A stretch of 64,000 bases of DNA from Salipiger mangrovisoli. Lineage in GTDB: Bacteria > Pseudomonadota > Alphaproteobacteria > Rhodobacterales > Rhodobacteraceae. The translations under genes were made by a program, and so were the position numbers. Each line of letters begins with the position of its first letter. Position 1 is the first letter of the stretch. The DNA lies in contig NZ_JADFFK010000007.1 in the NCBI RefSeq assembly GCF_015223355.1, forward strand, positions 1 through 64,000. Reading direction: 5' to 3'. Positions 22,741-31,377 of the stretch are shown piece after piece. Below the pieces are notes generated by a model, which worked only from the letters and a program-made list of their open reading frames with translations, was not told where the DNA came from and searched no databases.

Positions 22741-24030
22741 ATGACAGACAGGACACCCGGCTTCGACACGCTTGCCGTGCACGCCGGCACGGAACCCGAT
22801 GCCGCCACCGGCGCACGGCAGGTGCCGATCTACCAAAGCACGTCTTACGTGTTCCGCGACGCGGAGCATGCGGCGCGGCTCTTCAACCTCGAAGAGGTGG
22901 GCTACATTTATTCGCGCCTGACGAACCCCACGGTCTCGGCGCTCGCGGCACGGGTCACCGCGCTCGAGGGCGGGGCGGGCGGCATCGCCTGCTCCTCGGG
23001 TCACGCGGCGCAGATCATGGCGCTCTTTCCGCTGATGGCTCCGGGCTGCAATATCGTCTCGTCCTCGCGGCTCTATGGCGGCACCATCACCCAGTTCAGC
23101 CAGACCATCCGCCGCTTCGGCTGGTCCGCCAGCTTTGTCGACACCGACGATCTGGACGCGGTGAAGGCGGCGATCAACGAGAACACCCGCGCGCTCTTCT
23201 GCGAGACCATCGCCAACCCCGGCGGCTACGTCACCGACCTTGGCGCGATGGCGAAGATCGCGGATGAGGCGGGCATCCCGCTCATCGTCGACAACACCAC
23301 GGCAACCCCCTGGCTCTGCAAGCCGATCGAGCACGGCGCGACGCTGGTGGTGCATTCTGCGACCAAGTACCTGACCGGCAACGGCACGGTCACCGGCGGC
23401 ATCGTGGTGGACTCGGGGCAGTTCGACTGGTCGGCGTCGGACAAGTTCCCCTCGCTGTCGCAGCCCGAACCCGCCTACCACGGGCTGACCTTCCATGCGG
23501 CGCTGGGGCCGATGGCCTTCACCTTCCATTCCATCGCTGTGGGCCTGCGTGACCTTGGCATGACGATGAACCCGCAGGGCGCGCATTACACGCTGATGGG
23601 CATAGAGACGCTGGGTTTGCGCATGGAACGCCACGTGAAGAACGCGCAGGCGGTGGCCGAATGGCTGGAAAGGGACCCGCGCGTCGAAGCGGTGACCTAC
23701 GCGGGCCTGCCGTCGTCTCCCTGGCATGAACGGGCGCAGCGCGTCGTGCCCAAGGGTGCGGGCGCGCTCTTCACCGTTGCGATCAAGGGCGGCTACGATG
23801 CCTGCGTGAAGCTGGTGGACAGCCTGAAGCTCTTCAGCCATGTCGCCAATCTCGGCGACACGCGTAGCCTGATCATTCACCCGGCCTCGACCACCCACCG
23901 CCAACTCGAGCCCGAGCAGCAGGTGAAGGCCGGGGCCGCGCCCAACGTGGTGCGCATCTCGATCGGTATCGAGGACGTTGCCGACATCATCGCCGATCTC
24001 GATCAGGGGCTGGCCGCGGCGGCCCCTTGA
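22741..24030 (+). CDS. metY: O-acetylhomoserine sulfhydrylase / aminocarboxypropyltransferase
   Basis: 429 residues of the Cys/Met-metabolism PLP family. It makes homocysteine (or methionine from methanethiol) from O-acetylhomoserine. The PLP lysine is Lys209 in HSATKYLTGNG; other family marks are TLAVHAGTEPD at the N-terminus, YSRLTNPT, and VDNTTATP before the lysine. The C-terminal RLSIG-like segment reads VVRISIGIEDVADIIADL. ATG 22741 is chosen because GGGAGGAG lies 6 bases upstream; the frame runs open farther left. A candidate riboswitch overlaps this ribosome site. It converges on the Lrp-type gene. Confidence 0.92.
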   Translation: MTDRTPGFDTLAVHAGTEPDAATGARQVPIYQSTSYVFRDAEHAARLFNLEEVGYIYSRLTNPTVSALAARVTALEGGAGGIACSSGHAAQIMALFPLMAPGCNIVSSSRLYGGTITQFSQTIRRFGWSASFVDTDDLDAVKAAINENTRALFCETIANPGGYVTDLGAMAKIADEAGIPLIVDNTTATPWLCKPIEHGATLVVHSATKYLTGNGTVTGGIVVDSGQFDWSASDKFPSLSQPEPAYHGLTFHAALGPMAFTFHSIAVGLRDLGMTMNPQGAHYTLMGIETLGLRMERHVKNAQAVAEWLERDPRVEAVTYAGLPSSPWHERAQRVVPKGAGALFTVAIKGGYDACVKLVDSLKLFSHVANLGDTRSLIIHPASTTHRQLEPEQQVKAGAAPNVVRISIGIEDVADIIADLDQGLAAAAP

Positions 24031-24097
24031 CGGCCCGCTGAAGCTTCGGGCGGGTGCCTCGGCACCGGCCCGGAGCCGCCGCGCGGCCTGCGCGCGC

Positions 24098-24559
24098 TCA
24101 GGGAATGCGGGTGCGCTCGATGAACTTGCGCAGCGCGAAGCGGGAGCGCACGTTGCGCACGCCGGGGACCTTCATCAGCTTTTTCTGCAGGAACTCCTCG
24201 TATTCCTCGAGATCGCGCACCAGCACCTCGAGCAGGAAGTCCTGGGAACCGGTCATCAGCATCCCGGTCACCACCTCCTCGAGCCCAGAGACGGACTTCT
24301 GGAATTTCTCCACATCCGGCCCGTCCGACCGCTCCAGTTCGACCGAGACGAAGGCGGTGACGCCGAAGCCCGCGACCTTGCGGTCGATCTTGGCGCTGTA
24401 GCCACTGATCAGCCCGCAGTCCTCGAGCCGCTGGATCCGGCGCTTGCAGGGGGTGGGGGAAAGGCCGATCTTCTCCGCAAGGTCCACGACCGTGACGCGG
24501 CCATCCGACTGGAGGAGCCGCAGGATCCTTCGGTCTAGTTCATCAAGGGTGATCGCCAC
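24098..24559 (-). CDS. Lrp/AsnC-family transcriptional regulator
   Basis: 153 residues: an N-terminal helix-turn-helix (LDELDRRILRLLQSDGRVTV, then LAEKIGLSPTPCKRRIQRLE) and a C-terminal RAM ligand-binding domain (VVTGMLMTGSQDFLLEVLVR, then VPGVRNVRSRFALRKF). Such proteins form octamers that sense amino acids. The start is GTG 24559, with GGAG 8 bases upstream. Divergent from the leucine-dehydrogenase-like gene with two dyads of one half-site in between, it most likely controls that gene and itself. Confidence 0.93.
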   Translation of the reverse strand: MAITLDELDRRILRLLQSDGRVTVVDLAEKIGLSPTPCKRRIQRLEDCGLISGYSAKIDRKVAGFGVTAFVSVELERSDGPDVEKFQKSVSGLEEVVTGMLMTGSQDFLLEVLVRDLEEYEEFLQKKLMKVPGVRNVRSRFALRKFIERTRIP

Positions 24560-24618
24560 GCCGGATTCTCCGTCAGGTGCCGGGGGGTGCCCCGGCAAAT
24601 GTGATTTCGCTACCAGAG

Positions 24619-24685
24619 TCGGACCAGGCGGGCAGTCCGAGCTCTCTGCCATCATAGTGAAGCGATATTCTCCGACAAAGTCGGA
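24619..24685. promoter_or_regulatory. Two dyads with a shared TCCGA half-site between lrp-type and dehydrogenase genes
   Basis: TCGGAC (24619-24624) and GTCCGA (24635-24640) are exact inverted copies 10 bp apart. A second, tighter dyad TCCGAC-AAA-GTCGGA lies at 24671-24685. Four copies of one half-site in a 242-bp divergent gap fit the multi-site binding of Lrp-type octamers. Confidence 0.5.
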
Positions 24686-24801
24686 AGCGATAGGGAAAAG
24701 CGCTTTCAGATACCCGACATTCCGTCCCAGTTTGGCGACAAGCACCGGCCATGACATGCGACACTCTGTCCAGTCGCAAAAAACGCCCCTCAGAGGATCA
24801 C

Positions 24802-25872
24802 ATGGCCCTGAAACTTGTCGAAGAACTGGCCCCCGCAGGCTACGAGCGTCTTGTCTACATCGAGGACGAGGACGCCGGGCTGCGCGCCTTCGTCTGCGTG
24901 CATTCCACCGTTTGCGGGCCCGCCGTCGGCGGCTGCCGGATGTGGAACTACGCCAGCAAGGACGAGGCGCGCACCGATGTGCTGCGTCTCGCCGCCGGGA
25001 TGACACATAAGAACGCCATGGCCGGTCTCGGGCTGGGCGGCGGCAAATCGGTCATCCTCGGGGATCCGCGCAGCGACAAGTCCGAGGCGCTGTTCCGCGC
25101 CTTTGGCCGGGCGATCGAAAGCTTCGGCGGCAGCTACTACACCGCCGAGGATGTCGGCATCTCTCCCGAGGACATGGCCATCGTTGCCAAGGAAACCTCC
25201 TATGCCGTCGGTCTCGATCACGGCGCCCACGCCAGCGGTGATCCTTCGCCCTTCACCGCCGAAGGTGTGTTCCAATGCCTGAAGATCGGCGCGCGTGCGG
25301 TCTTCGGAACCGAGGACCTGACGGGCCGCCGCGTGCTCGTGCAGGGTCTGGGCCATGTCGGATGGAGCCTTGCGGAGAAACTCCATGCTGCGGGTGCGGC
25401 TCTGGTTGTCACGGATGTGAACGCCGCAGCGTCTCAAAAAGCACAGGTCAGCTTCGGGGCAGAGGTCTGCGCTCCGGACGAGGTGTTCGACCAGCAAATC
25501 GATATCTTCGCACCCTGCGCGCTCGGCGGTGTCCTCACCCATGAGACCGTTGCACGGCTGAGCGCGAAACTGGTGTGCGGGGCTGCCAACAACCAGTTGC
25601 TCGAGCCGTCGGTCGCCGAAGACCTGCTGAAGCGTGATTGCCTCTACCTGCCGGACTACGTGGTAAACGCGGGCGGCATCATCAGCGTTGCGGGCGAGGT
25701 GCATCACGCCGGACCGGAGTACCGCGCCGAGCGGCTTGTCCAAATCGCGCGCCGCATCGACGAGATTGTCAGGACCAGCCGGAAAGAAGGCAAGACGACG
25801 ATCCGGGTGGCGGACGAAATGGTGACCGACATCCTTGCCAAGGCGCGCAAGGTCGCGGACGCCGCCGCCTGA
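24802..25872 (+). CDS. Leucine/phenylalanine-type amino acid dehydrogenase
   Basis: 356 residues of the Glu/Leu/Phe/Val dehydrogenase family, deaminating an amino acid to its 2-oxo acid with NAD+. Catalytic lysines are Lys70 (GMTHKNAMAGLGLGGG) and Lys82 (GGGKSVI); the NAD site VQGLGHVGWSLAEKL starts near residue 185. The length and the GGCRMWNYASKDEARTDVLR segment fit leucine dehydrogenases (branched-chain) more than glutamate dehydrogenases; the exact substrate is not settled. ATG 24802 has AGAGG 5 bases upstream. Divergent from the Lrp-type regulator, which would suit an amino-acid-induced catabolic enzyme. Confidence 0.88.
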   Translation: MALKLVEELAPAGYERLVYIEDEDAGLRAFVCVHSTVCGPAVGGCRMWNYASKDEARTDVLRLAAGMTHKNAMAGLGLGGGKSVILGDPRSDKSEALFRAFGRAIESFGGSYYTAEDVGISPEDMAIVAKETSYAVGLDHGAHASGDPSPFTAEGVFQCLKIGARAVFGTEDLTGRRVLVQGLGHVGWSLAEKLHAAGAALVVTDVNAAASQKAQVSFGAEVCAPDEVFDQQIDIFAPCALGGVLTHETVARLSAKLVCGAANNQLLEPSVAEDLLKRDCLYLPDYVVNAGGIISVAGEVHHAGPEYRAERLVQIARRIDEIVRTSRKEGKTTIRVADEMVTDILAKARKVADAAA

Positions 25873-25880
25873 TCACCGAG

Positions 25881-25899
25881 CCGGGCCGGTCCGGCCCGG
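25881..25899 (+). terminator. Possible terminator after the amino acid dehydrogenase gene
   Basis: CCGGGCC (25881-25887) pairs with GGCCCGG (25893-25899) around a five-base loop, 8 bp past the stop. No T run follows. Confidence 0.4.
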
Positions 25900-25981
25900 A
25901 TGCTGTTCCGCCACGACGTCCCGCAACGCGGCCCGAGCTTCTGCTTCGGCCGCGTTGTGCCTGACGGTGAGCGTGCGCCGT

Positions 25982-26596
25982 CTAGGGAATCGCGCTTGCT
26001 GACAGGGACGCGATCGTGATCGCCGCGATCAGAAGGCCGCCCGCACGCTCGAGCCACACGCCAAACCTGCGCAAGCTTCTGTGCAGGAAAGCTCCTGAGG
26101 TCACCGCGACGAGCTGCGCGAGCATCGAGGCCACGACAAAGACGCCGATGACGATCGCGGCATCCAGCGCACCCATCGCGCGGTCCGGAAGAATTTGCGG
26201 CAATAGCGCGATCAGGAAGACCAGATTGAACGGGCTGAATGCGGCCAGCGTGAAGCCAAGCGAGAAATCGGCGAGCCGTGGCGGCTCCCGGTGCCACGCC
26301 GGGTTCTCCCTGCCGGAATTGAAGATCATGCGCAGCGAAACATAGGCGACCACCGCGATGCTGGTGGCCTTGAGCGCGGCGTCGACCCCGGCGGGCAGCG
26401 TGGTCGATGCGAGCACCATCAGCACCGAGATCGTGGCCATGATGGCATCTGCCGCAAGGATCCCGCCGGTCACACACATGCCGCTGCGCAGACCCGAGGC
26501 AGAGCTGCGGCTGATTGTGAAGACAATGCAGGGTCCGGGCGCCGCCGCATTTGCGAGGCTGGCACCAAACAGGAAAAGGATTGCCAGGGAATCCAT
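25982..26596 (-). CDS. LysE-family amino acid exporter
   Basis: 204 residues with five or six hydrophobic helices. The N-terminal family signature is clear: NAAAPGPCIVFTISRSSASG then LRSGMCVTGGILAADA, the PGP and G-rich segments of LysE/RhtB translocators. It would export an amino acid or analogue across the inner membrane. Substrate unknown. It converges on the amino acid dehydrogenase gene; next to it on the right are two small lower-GC genes. Confidence 0.85.
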   Translation of the reverse strand: MDSLAILFLFGASLANAAAPGPCIVFTISRSSASGLRSGMCVTGGILAADAIMATISVLMVLASTTLPAGVDAALKATSIAVVAYVSLRMIFNSGRENPAWHREPPRLADFSLGFTLAAFSPFNLVFLIALLPQILPDRAMGALDAAIVIGVFVVASMLAQLVAVTSGAFLHRSLRRFGVWLERAGGLLIAAITIASLSASAIP

Positions 26597-26644
26597 GGAA
26601 TGTTCCAGTCGAATGTTTGTGGTCGAAATGGAATAGGGGACGGT

Positions 26645-26932
26645 CTATTGCATAGTCAGGAATATATTTCGCGCGGTGTCTTCAAAGTCCTCCACCATGT
26701 CGCGATTTTCCGCCTGCCAAGACTGGAATCTTGAAAGTCCTCTGCTCATCATCTGGTTTTGCGCGAGCGCGATTTCTGAAATGTGAGAGAGCTCTTCGGG
26801 TGTGATGAAGCTGGCTCCGATCGACGCCGTGGCGGTGCTGCAGCGAAGAGCCTGGTCTTCGGGAAGCGGTCCGAGGTCCATCATGGCGGAGCAAAGGTAA
26901 TAGGTCGCCAAAATTGTCAGAAAGCTATGCAT
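26645..26932 (-). CDS. Small putative exported protein
   Basis: A 95-residue frame with a signal-like start (MHSFLTILATYYLCSAMMDL) and a polar helical remainder ending NIFLTMQ. Not recognised. The ribosome site is weak (GTGGA about 5 bases upstream), and base composition is less GC-rich than the flanks, so a recently acquired or non-coding stretch is possible. It precedes the LysE gene in the same direction by 48 bp. Confidence 0.45.
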   Translation of the reverse strand: MHSFLTILATYYLCSAMMDLGPLPEDQALRCSTATASIGASFITPEELSHISEIALAQNQMMSRGLSRFQSWQAENRDMVEDFEDTARNIFLTMQ

Positions 26933-27061
26933 CGTTCCACTCGCTTCTCTGTGGTGCCAATCCGGCGGCGCGCCGGGTCCAGACCGTCGTGCGATAGGTC
27001 TACTTGTCGCGATGGGCAGTGGGATCTGAACCTTCCGCTTGCAATTGAGGGGTTATCTATG

Positions 27062-27349
27062 TTATTTATCAGTATATTGCCCTGAAAACTTCGCGCGTGT
27101 CATCGGCTGGGGCCCGCGGCGGTGCGGACGGGGTCTTCGGCGTTGGATCTCAATCCGCAGGAAGCGCGCATTGATGATCAGAAGCGTGGCGTGCAGCAGT
27201 CCTATCGGCAGCAGGCCCGACAGCGCGGAATAGGCGAGAAAGCACAGGTTGCTGGTTATCGCCAGCGTTCGAAGGTGGACCGTGTCGCCGCAGCAAAACG
27301 TCAGCAGCACCAAGGTGCAGGCCAGGTAGCCGACAAGCTCTGTGAACAT
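27062..27349 (-). CDS. Small inner-membrane protein, YgjV-like
   Basis: 95 residues with three hydrophobic segments: FTELVGYLACTLVLLTFCC, RTLAITSNLCFLAYSALSG and LLPIGLLHATLLIINARFL, then a basic tail. The pattern of G-Y-L-A, N-C-F-Y and H-A-x-L-x-I-N matches what I recall of the YgjV/CBU_0592 family of unknown function. GGAGGA lies 11 bases upstream of the ATG, a long spacing. No partner genes are evident. Confidence 0.65.
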   Translation of the reverse strand: MFTELVGYLACTLVLLTFCCGDTVHLRTLAITSNLCFLAYSALSGLLPIGLLHATLLIINARFLRIEIQRRRPRPHRRGPQPMTRAKFSGQYTDK

Positions 27350-27868
27350 GAGACGTGCGATCCTCCGGAGTAAGAAACGGACGACTCGATAACCTTACCC
27401 TGCGCAAAAATTCTGCGCGTCATTCATATGGACGATGTCTCGCGTTGTTTGCGTAAGCGAACCGATATTTTAGGGAAAGCCCTATATTTTTATGGGAAGT
27501 CGCTCCATTCTTGTGATTGGGTTTGTGGAAAGTTAATGAATTGGAAGGGAGCATCATCGCGGGTTTCCTCGGAATTGTGTCAATAAGAAGATGCGGAGCG
27601 TTTTTAAAAGGTCAGACCTCAGAGCAATTCCGCAAGGAAATCGCGTGGCCACTGAGGGGGAGCGCGCCGTCAGTCTCGCGCAGCGACGCAGGATTTGAGC
27701 GTGACAGTGCCGCCAATTTGCGTGCAGCCGCCGGCGCCTGGATAGGTCCCCAAAAGGGGAGCTCAACCTGTGGTTTTGCGAAATGACGAAAGTAATGTAT
27801 CTTTCCGCGCATTGTACCAGCGTGACAAATCCGGCTGATGAGCCTGGTTCCCTGGGAAGGCGACGCAT
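27350..27868. other. 519-bp gap upstream of the LuxR-type regulator
   Basis: A comparatively AT-rich stretch with no convincing gene. It holds a small hairpin (TAGGG 27471-27475 with CCCTA 27480-27484) followed by TATTTTTA. The rest should include the promoter of the rightward regulator gene. A frame at 27517-27786 has only a TTG start and no family feature, so I leave it out. Confidence 0.5.
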
Positions 27869-28996
27869 ATGCCTGATCGCAAGGATTCCGGCCCCCTGCC
27901 GGGGCTTCATGAAATGCTTGGCGGCATCTACGATGTCGCGTTCCAGGAAGATGCGCTGCTGCGGATGCTCGACCTCGTCTCTCGGGCGAGCGGCAATCAC
28001 ATCGCTGTCTTGTGCGATCGTGGCGAGACGGGCGGCTGCGTTGAGGTCGCCCATGGGTTCGACCCGTTCTACGTGCCTTACATGCAGGCGCTGTCCGACA
28101 GGAATGTTGTCGCGGACTGGACGATGGTGGAAGCCGTCGGAAAGCCGATCCACGGCGATCCGCTGCTTGCGAGCCCGGAGGTCCAGCGCACCGAGCTGTT
28201 CAACGACGTGTGGCAGCCGTCGGGCCTGCACCATGTGGTTGGGATCAACCTCGAGCGGCATCGCAGCAGGGTCTGCTCCATATGGCTTGCCCGGTCGCGG
28301 TCCGCCGGGGCGCATGACCACGCCGATTTCCGTTTTGTCGAAATGCTCGCGCCGCATCTCTGCCGCGCCCTGGCGCTGCGCAGAACCCTCCGCTGGACTC
28401 AGGCACGCGGCGCGTTGCTGGGGCAGGCGCTTGACGCGCTGTCGGTGCCGGTTCTCGTGGTCGATGGGTCGGGGGGGCTGGTCTTCGCAAATGGCGCCGC
28501 GGACGCGCTCCTGTCCGGTCCCGCGCCGATTGCAGCAGTGCATTCCAGGATCACCGCAGCTTCGCCGACCGACCGCGCGCGGCTGCGCAGGCTGGTACAG
28601 TCGATCCGCGGCGGTATCGGCGACAGCGCGGTGCTGGGGCAGGGCAGCGGCCACTCGCTGAGGGTGCTCGCTGCGCCGTTGAGCGAGGAGCGGGTCTGCG
28701 AGTTCGGCGTGCCCCCGACAGACCGGTTTGGCATCCTGGCCCTGCACAGCGGCGCCGAGGAAGGATCCGTCGATGCGGCGGATCTTCAGCGGTTCTACGA
28801 TCTGACGGCGGCCGAGGCAGGGCTTGCGAGGTCCATCAAGCTGGGGCTGACCCTGCGCGAGGCGGCGGACGCGCGGCAGGTCAGCCTGAACACCGTCCGC
28901 GCGCAACTCCAGGCGGTTTTCGCAAAGACCGGGGTTTCACGGCAGGCGGAATTGGCACGGCTGATGGCGAGTCTCGATCTGCTGCGCCGGAGATGA
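27869..28996 (+). CDS. LuxR-type helix-turn-helix regulator with PAS-like sensor
   Basis: 375 residues. The C-terminal 65 are a LuxR-type HTH (LTAAEAGLARSIKLGLTLRE, AADARQVSLNTVRAQLQAVF, KTGVSRQAELARLM). The middle (about 190-260) reads like a PAS or PAC fold (ALDALSVPVLVVDGSGGLVF, ANGAADALL). The N-terminal 170 residues look like a sensor domain of unknown ligand. Start: GGAAGG 8 bases before ATG 27869. Followed after 171 bp by the ECF sigma gene; a regulatory link is possible but not shown. Confidence 0.8.
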   Translation: MPDRKDSGPLPGLHEMLGGIYDVAFQEDALLRMLDLVSRASGNHIAVLCDRGETGGCVEVAHGFDPFYVPYMQALSDRNVVADWTMVEAVGKPIHGDPLLASPEVQRTELFNDVWQPSGLHHVVGINLERHRSRVCSIWLARSRSAGAHDHADFRFVEMLAPHLCRALALRRTLRWTQARGALLGQALDALSVPVLVVDGSGGLVFANGAADALLSGPAPIAAVHSRITAASPTDRARLRRLVQSIRGGIGDSAVLGQGSGHSLRVLAAPLSEERVCEFGVPPTDRFGILALHSGAEEGSVDAADLQRFYDLTAAEAGLARSIKLGLTLREAADARQVSLNTVRAQLQAVFAKTGVSRQAELARLMASLDLLRRR

Positions 28997-29167
28997 CAGG
29001 TGCGGGGAGAGTCGCGGGGGCAGGCGCGGCGACGACGCCTGGGCGTTTCCATGCCGTTGCGCGCCGCATTCAAGATCGAGGGGTTGCGTGGCGGCCCGTC
29101 CCGTAGAAAGCTCGGTCCGGGACGGAGCCGGGCGGGCGGCGCGTCCCGGCAGAGGAGCGGAAGCGGC

Positions 29168-30403
29168 GTGACCCCAGGCGACAGAGTTCAGGAGGTCTAT
29201 CGCCGCGAGAACCGCCGCGTCTTTGCGACCCTGGTGCGGCTCTTGGGCGATTTCGATCTCGCCGAGGATGCGCTGCAGAGCGCTTTCCTTGCGGCCTCGG
29301 AACGCTGGCCGCAGCAGGGTGTGCCGCGCAATCCAGTGGCCTGGCTGGTGTCCGCAGGGCGTTTCCGGGCGATCGACAGCCTGCGCCGACAGCGCCGGAT
29401 GACCCCCTGGAGCGAGGCGGCCGAGGCCGCGGCGGGCATCGCCGACGAGGCATCGGTCTACGAGGAACTCGAGGATGTCGAGGACGACAGGCTTCGGTTG
29501 ATCTTCACCTGCTGCCACCCCAGCCTGTCCGAAGAAGCTGCGATTGCCATGACCCTGCGCGAGATCTGCGGGCTCTCGACCGAGGCCATCGCACGAGGTT
29601 TCCTGATCGCGCCGACCACCCTCGCGCAGCGCATCGTGCGCGCCAAATCGAAGATCCGCGATGCGCGCATCCCATATGAGGTGCCGGACAGGGACGCTCT
29701 GCCGGCGCGGCTCGGGCGGGTGCTGCGCGTGATCTATCTTGTCTTCAACGAGGGGCACTCGGCGGCGCAAGGTGCCGATCTGATGCGCCCGGATCTGACC
29801 GCGGAAGCCATCCGCCTGGCGCGCCTTCTTGCCGATCTGATCCCCGATCCCGAGGTTCGGGGGCTGCTGGCGCTGCTGCTGCTGCAGGACTCGCGGCGCC
29901 GCGCCCGAACCACCGCCAGCGGCGATCTTGTCCCGCTCGAGGCGCAGGACCGGACGCTTTGGGACAGGGCCGCCATCGCGGAAGGGGTGTCTCTGGTTCG
30001 GCAGGCGCTGGGGGTGCACGGCTTCGGCTCCTATGCGCTCCAGGCGGCGATCGCAGCCGTTCACGCCGAGGCCCCGTCCTCGGAAGCGACCGATTGGGCC
30101 GAGATCGTGGGGCTTTACGACGCCCTGCTGCACCGCGAGCCTTCGCCGGTGATCGCGCTGAACCGGGCGGTCGCGGTGGCGATGCGAGACGGGCCGGAGG
30201 CCGGGCTGGCGCTCATCGAGCCGCTGCTCACGCCCGAGCTGCTCGGCGGCTACCATCTGGCCCATGCGGCCAAGGCCGAACTGCTGCGCCGCGCGGGCCA
30301 TTGCGACGCGGCAAAGTCGGCCTATGAGGCGTCTCTGGGCCTTGCCCGGCAGGATCCCGAAAAGCGGTTTCTCAGGGCCCGTCTCGCGGAAATCAGCGAC
30401 TGA
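29168..30403 (+). CDS. ECF42-type sigma factor with C-terminal TPR-like extension
   Basis: 411 residues. Region 2 (about 8-80: YRRENRRVFATLVRLLGDFD, LAEDALQSAFLAASERWP, NPVAWLVSAGRFRAIDSLRR) and region 4 (about 105-175: CCHPSLSEEAAIAMTLREIC, GLSTEAIARGFLIAPTTLAQ) make up the sigma part. The last 220 residues are helical and TPR-like (ALLHREPSPVIALNRAVAVA). This architecture and the DGPF gene directly downstream define the ECF42 group, which has no classical anti-sigma factor; the extension regulates the protein. GTG 29168 is chosen for GAGGAG upstream and because it matches the usual ECF42 length; the frame is open 56 codons further up. Confidence 0.9.
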   Translation: MTPGDRVQEVYRRENRRVFATLVRLLGDFDLAEDALQSAFLAASERWPQQGVPRNPVAWLVSAGRFRAIDSLRRQRRMTPWSEAAEAAAGIADEASVYEELEDVEDDRLRLIFTCCHPSLSEEAAIAMTLREICGLSTEAIARGFLIAPTTLAQRIVRAKSKIRDARIPYEVPDRDALPARLGRVLRVIYLVFNEGHSAAQGADLMRPDLTAEAIRLARLLADLIPDPEVRGLLALLLLQDSRRRARTTASGDLVPLEAQDRTLWDRAAIAEGVSLVRQALGVHGFGSYALQAAIAAVHAEAPSSEATDWAEIVGLYDALLHREPSPVIALNRAVAVAMRDGPEAGLALIEPLLTPELLGGYHLAHAAKAELLRRAGHCDAAKSAYEASLGLARQDPEKRFLRARLAEISD

Positions 30404-30501
30404 CAAAGTTTTTTCGGAGGCCTGTCGATTCCGGGCCCTGCCGTTCGACCACTTGGCAAGAAGGCCCTGCAACGCGGGACTTTGGAACCAGGAGTTGAGC
30501 G

Positions 30502-30849
30502 ATGAAATATCTTTGTCTTGTCTATCTCGACCGCGAGAACTGGAGCGCCTGCCCCGATCCGGTCTGCGCTGACTACGCACAGAAACTCGTCGATCGGCAG
30601 GTGCTGTTGGCCGGAGAGGCGCTGCATCCTGTCGACAGTGCCACGACGGTGCGGGTGCGAAACGGGCAGGCGCAGCTCTACGATGGACCCTTTGCCGAAA
30701 CCAAGGAGCTGCTGGCCGGTTTCTACCTGGTGGAGGCGCGCGACCTGAACGAGGCGATCCGCATCGCCAGCGGCATCCCGCCGGGAGAATACGGCAGTAT
30801 CGAGGTCCGCCCGGTGCGCCAGCTCGAACTTGGCGACGCCACGTCCTGA
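30502..30849 (+). CDS. DGPF-domain (YCII-related) protein
   Basis: 115 residues with the DGPF signature in LYDGPFAETKELLAGFYLVE and the YCII-like start MKYLCLVYLDRENW. DGPF proteins are the usual neighbours and proposed targets of ECF42 sigma factors; their biochemical role is not established. It follows the sigma gene by 98 bp and begins a run of small genes, so it is probably transcribed by that sigma factor. Confidence 0.9.
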   Translation: MKYLCLVYLDRENWSACPDPVCADYAQKLVDRQVLLAGEALHPVDSATTVRVRNGQAQLYDGPFAETKELLAGFYLVEARDLNEAIRIASGIPPGEYGSIEVRPVRQLELGDATS

Positions 30850-30885
30850 GCCGCGCCGTCCTGCTTGCATCAAGGAGACGCCTCC

Positions 30886-31329
30886 ATGCCCAGCACCATC
30901 CGTCTTCACCGGGTCCTTTCGACCACCCCCGAAAAGCTCTACCGCGCCTTTCTCGAGCCAGACGCGCTGGCCAAGTGGCTGCCGCCAGATGGGTTTACCT
31001 GCGCCGTGCACAGCCTCGAGCCGCGGGTGGGGGGCCGGTTCAAGATGAGCTTTCGCAACTTCACCACGGGCGGCAGCCACGCCTTCGGGGGCGACTACCG
31101 CGAGCTGATCCCGAATGAGAGGATCGTCTACACCGATGTCTTCGACGATCCGGCACTGCCGGGCGAGATGCGCGTGACGGTCACGCTGCGCGCCGTTTCG
31201 GTCGGGACCGAGATCAGCATCGTGCAGGAGGGGGTGCCCGACGCAATCCCTCCCGAGGCCTGCTACCTCGGCTGGCAGCAATCGCTCGCGAGCCTGACCC
31301 GCCTGACCGAACCCGACATTCCGCAATGA
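30886..31329 (+). CDS. SRPBCC (AHSA1-like) domain protein
   Basis: 147 residues. The START/Bet v 1-like fold of the AHSA1 group shows in LHRVLSTTPEKLYRAFLEPD, ALAKWLPPDGFT and VGGRFKMSFRN, then YRELIPNERIVYTDVFDD and the C-terminal GWQQSLASLTRL. These proteins bind hydrophobic ligands; ligand unknown. AAGGAG 8 bases before ATG 30886 decides the start. Member of the ECF42-linked run. Confidence 0.85.
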   Translation: MPSTIRLHRVLSTTPEKLYRAFLEPDALAKWLPPDGFTCAVHSLEPRVGGRFKMSFRNFTTGGSHAFGGDYRELIPNERIVYTDVFDDPALPGEMRVTVTLRAVSVGTEISIVQEGVPDAIPPEACYLGWQQSLASLTRLTEPDIPQ

Positions 31330-31377
31330 TGCGTGGCGCCTGATCGCGCGCGCAGCCCTGCCGCAAAGGAGTCATAC

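Noticed and set aside
27517-27786. 89-codon + strand frame upstream of the LuxR-type gene
   Set aside because: Starts at TTG with no Shine-Dalgarno, and composition is not protein-like.
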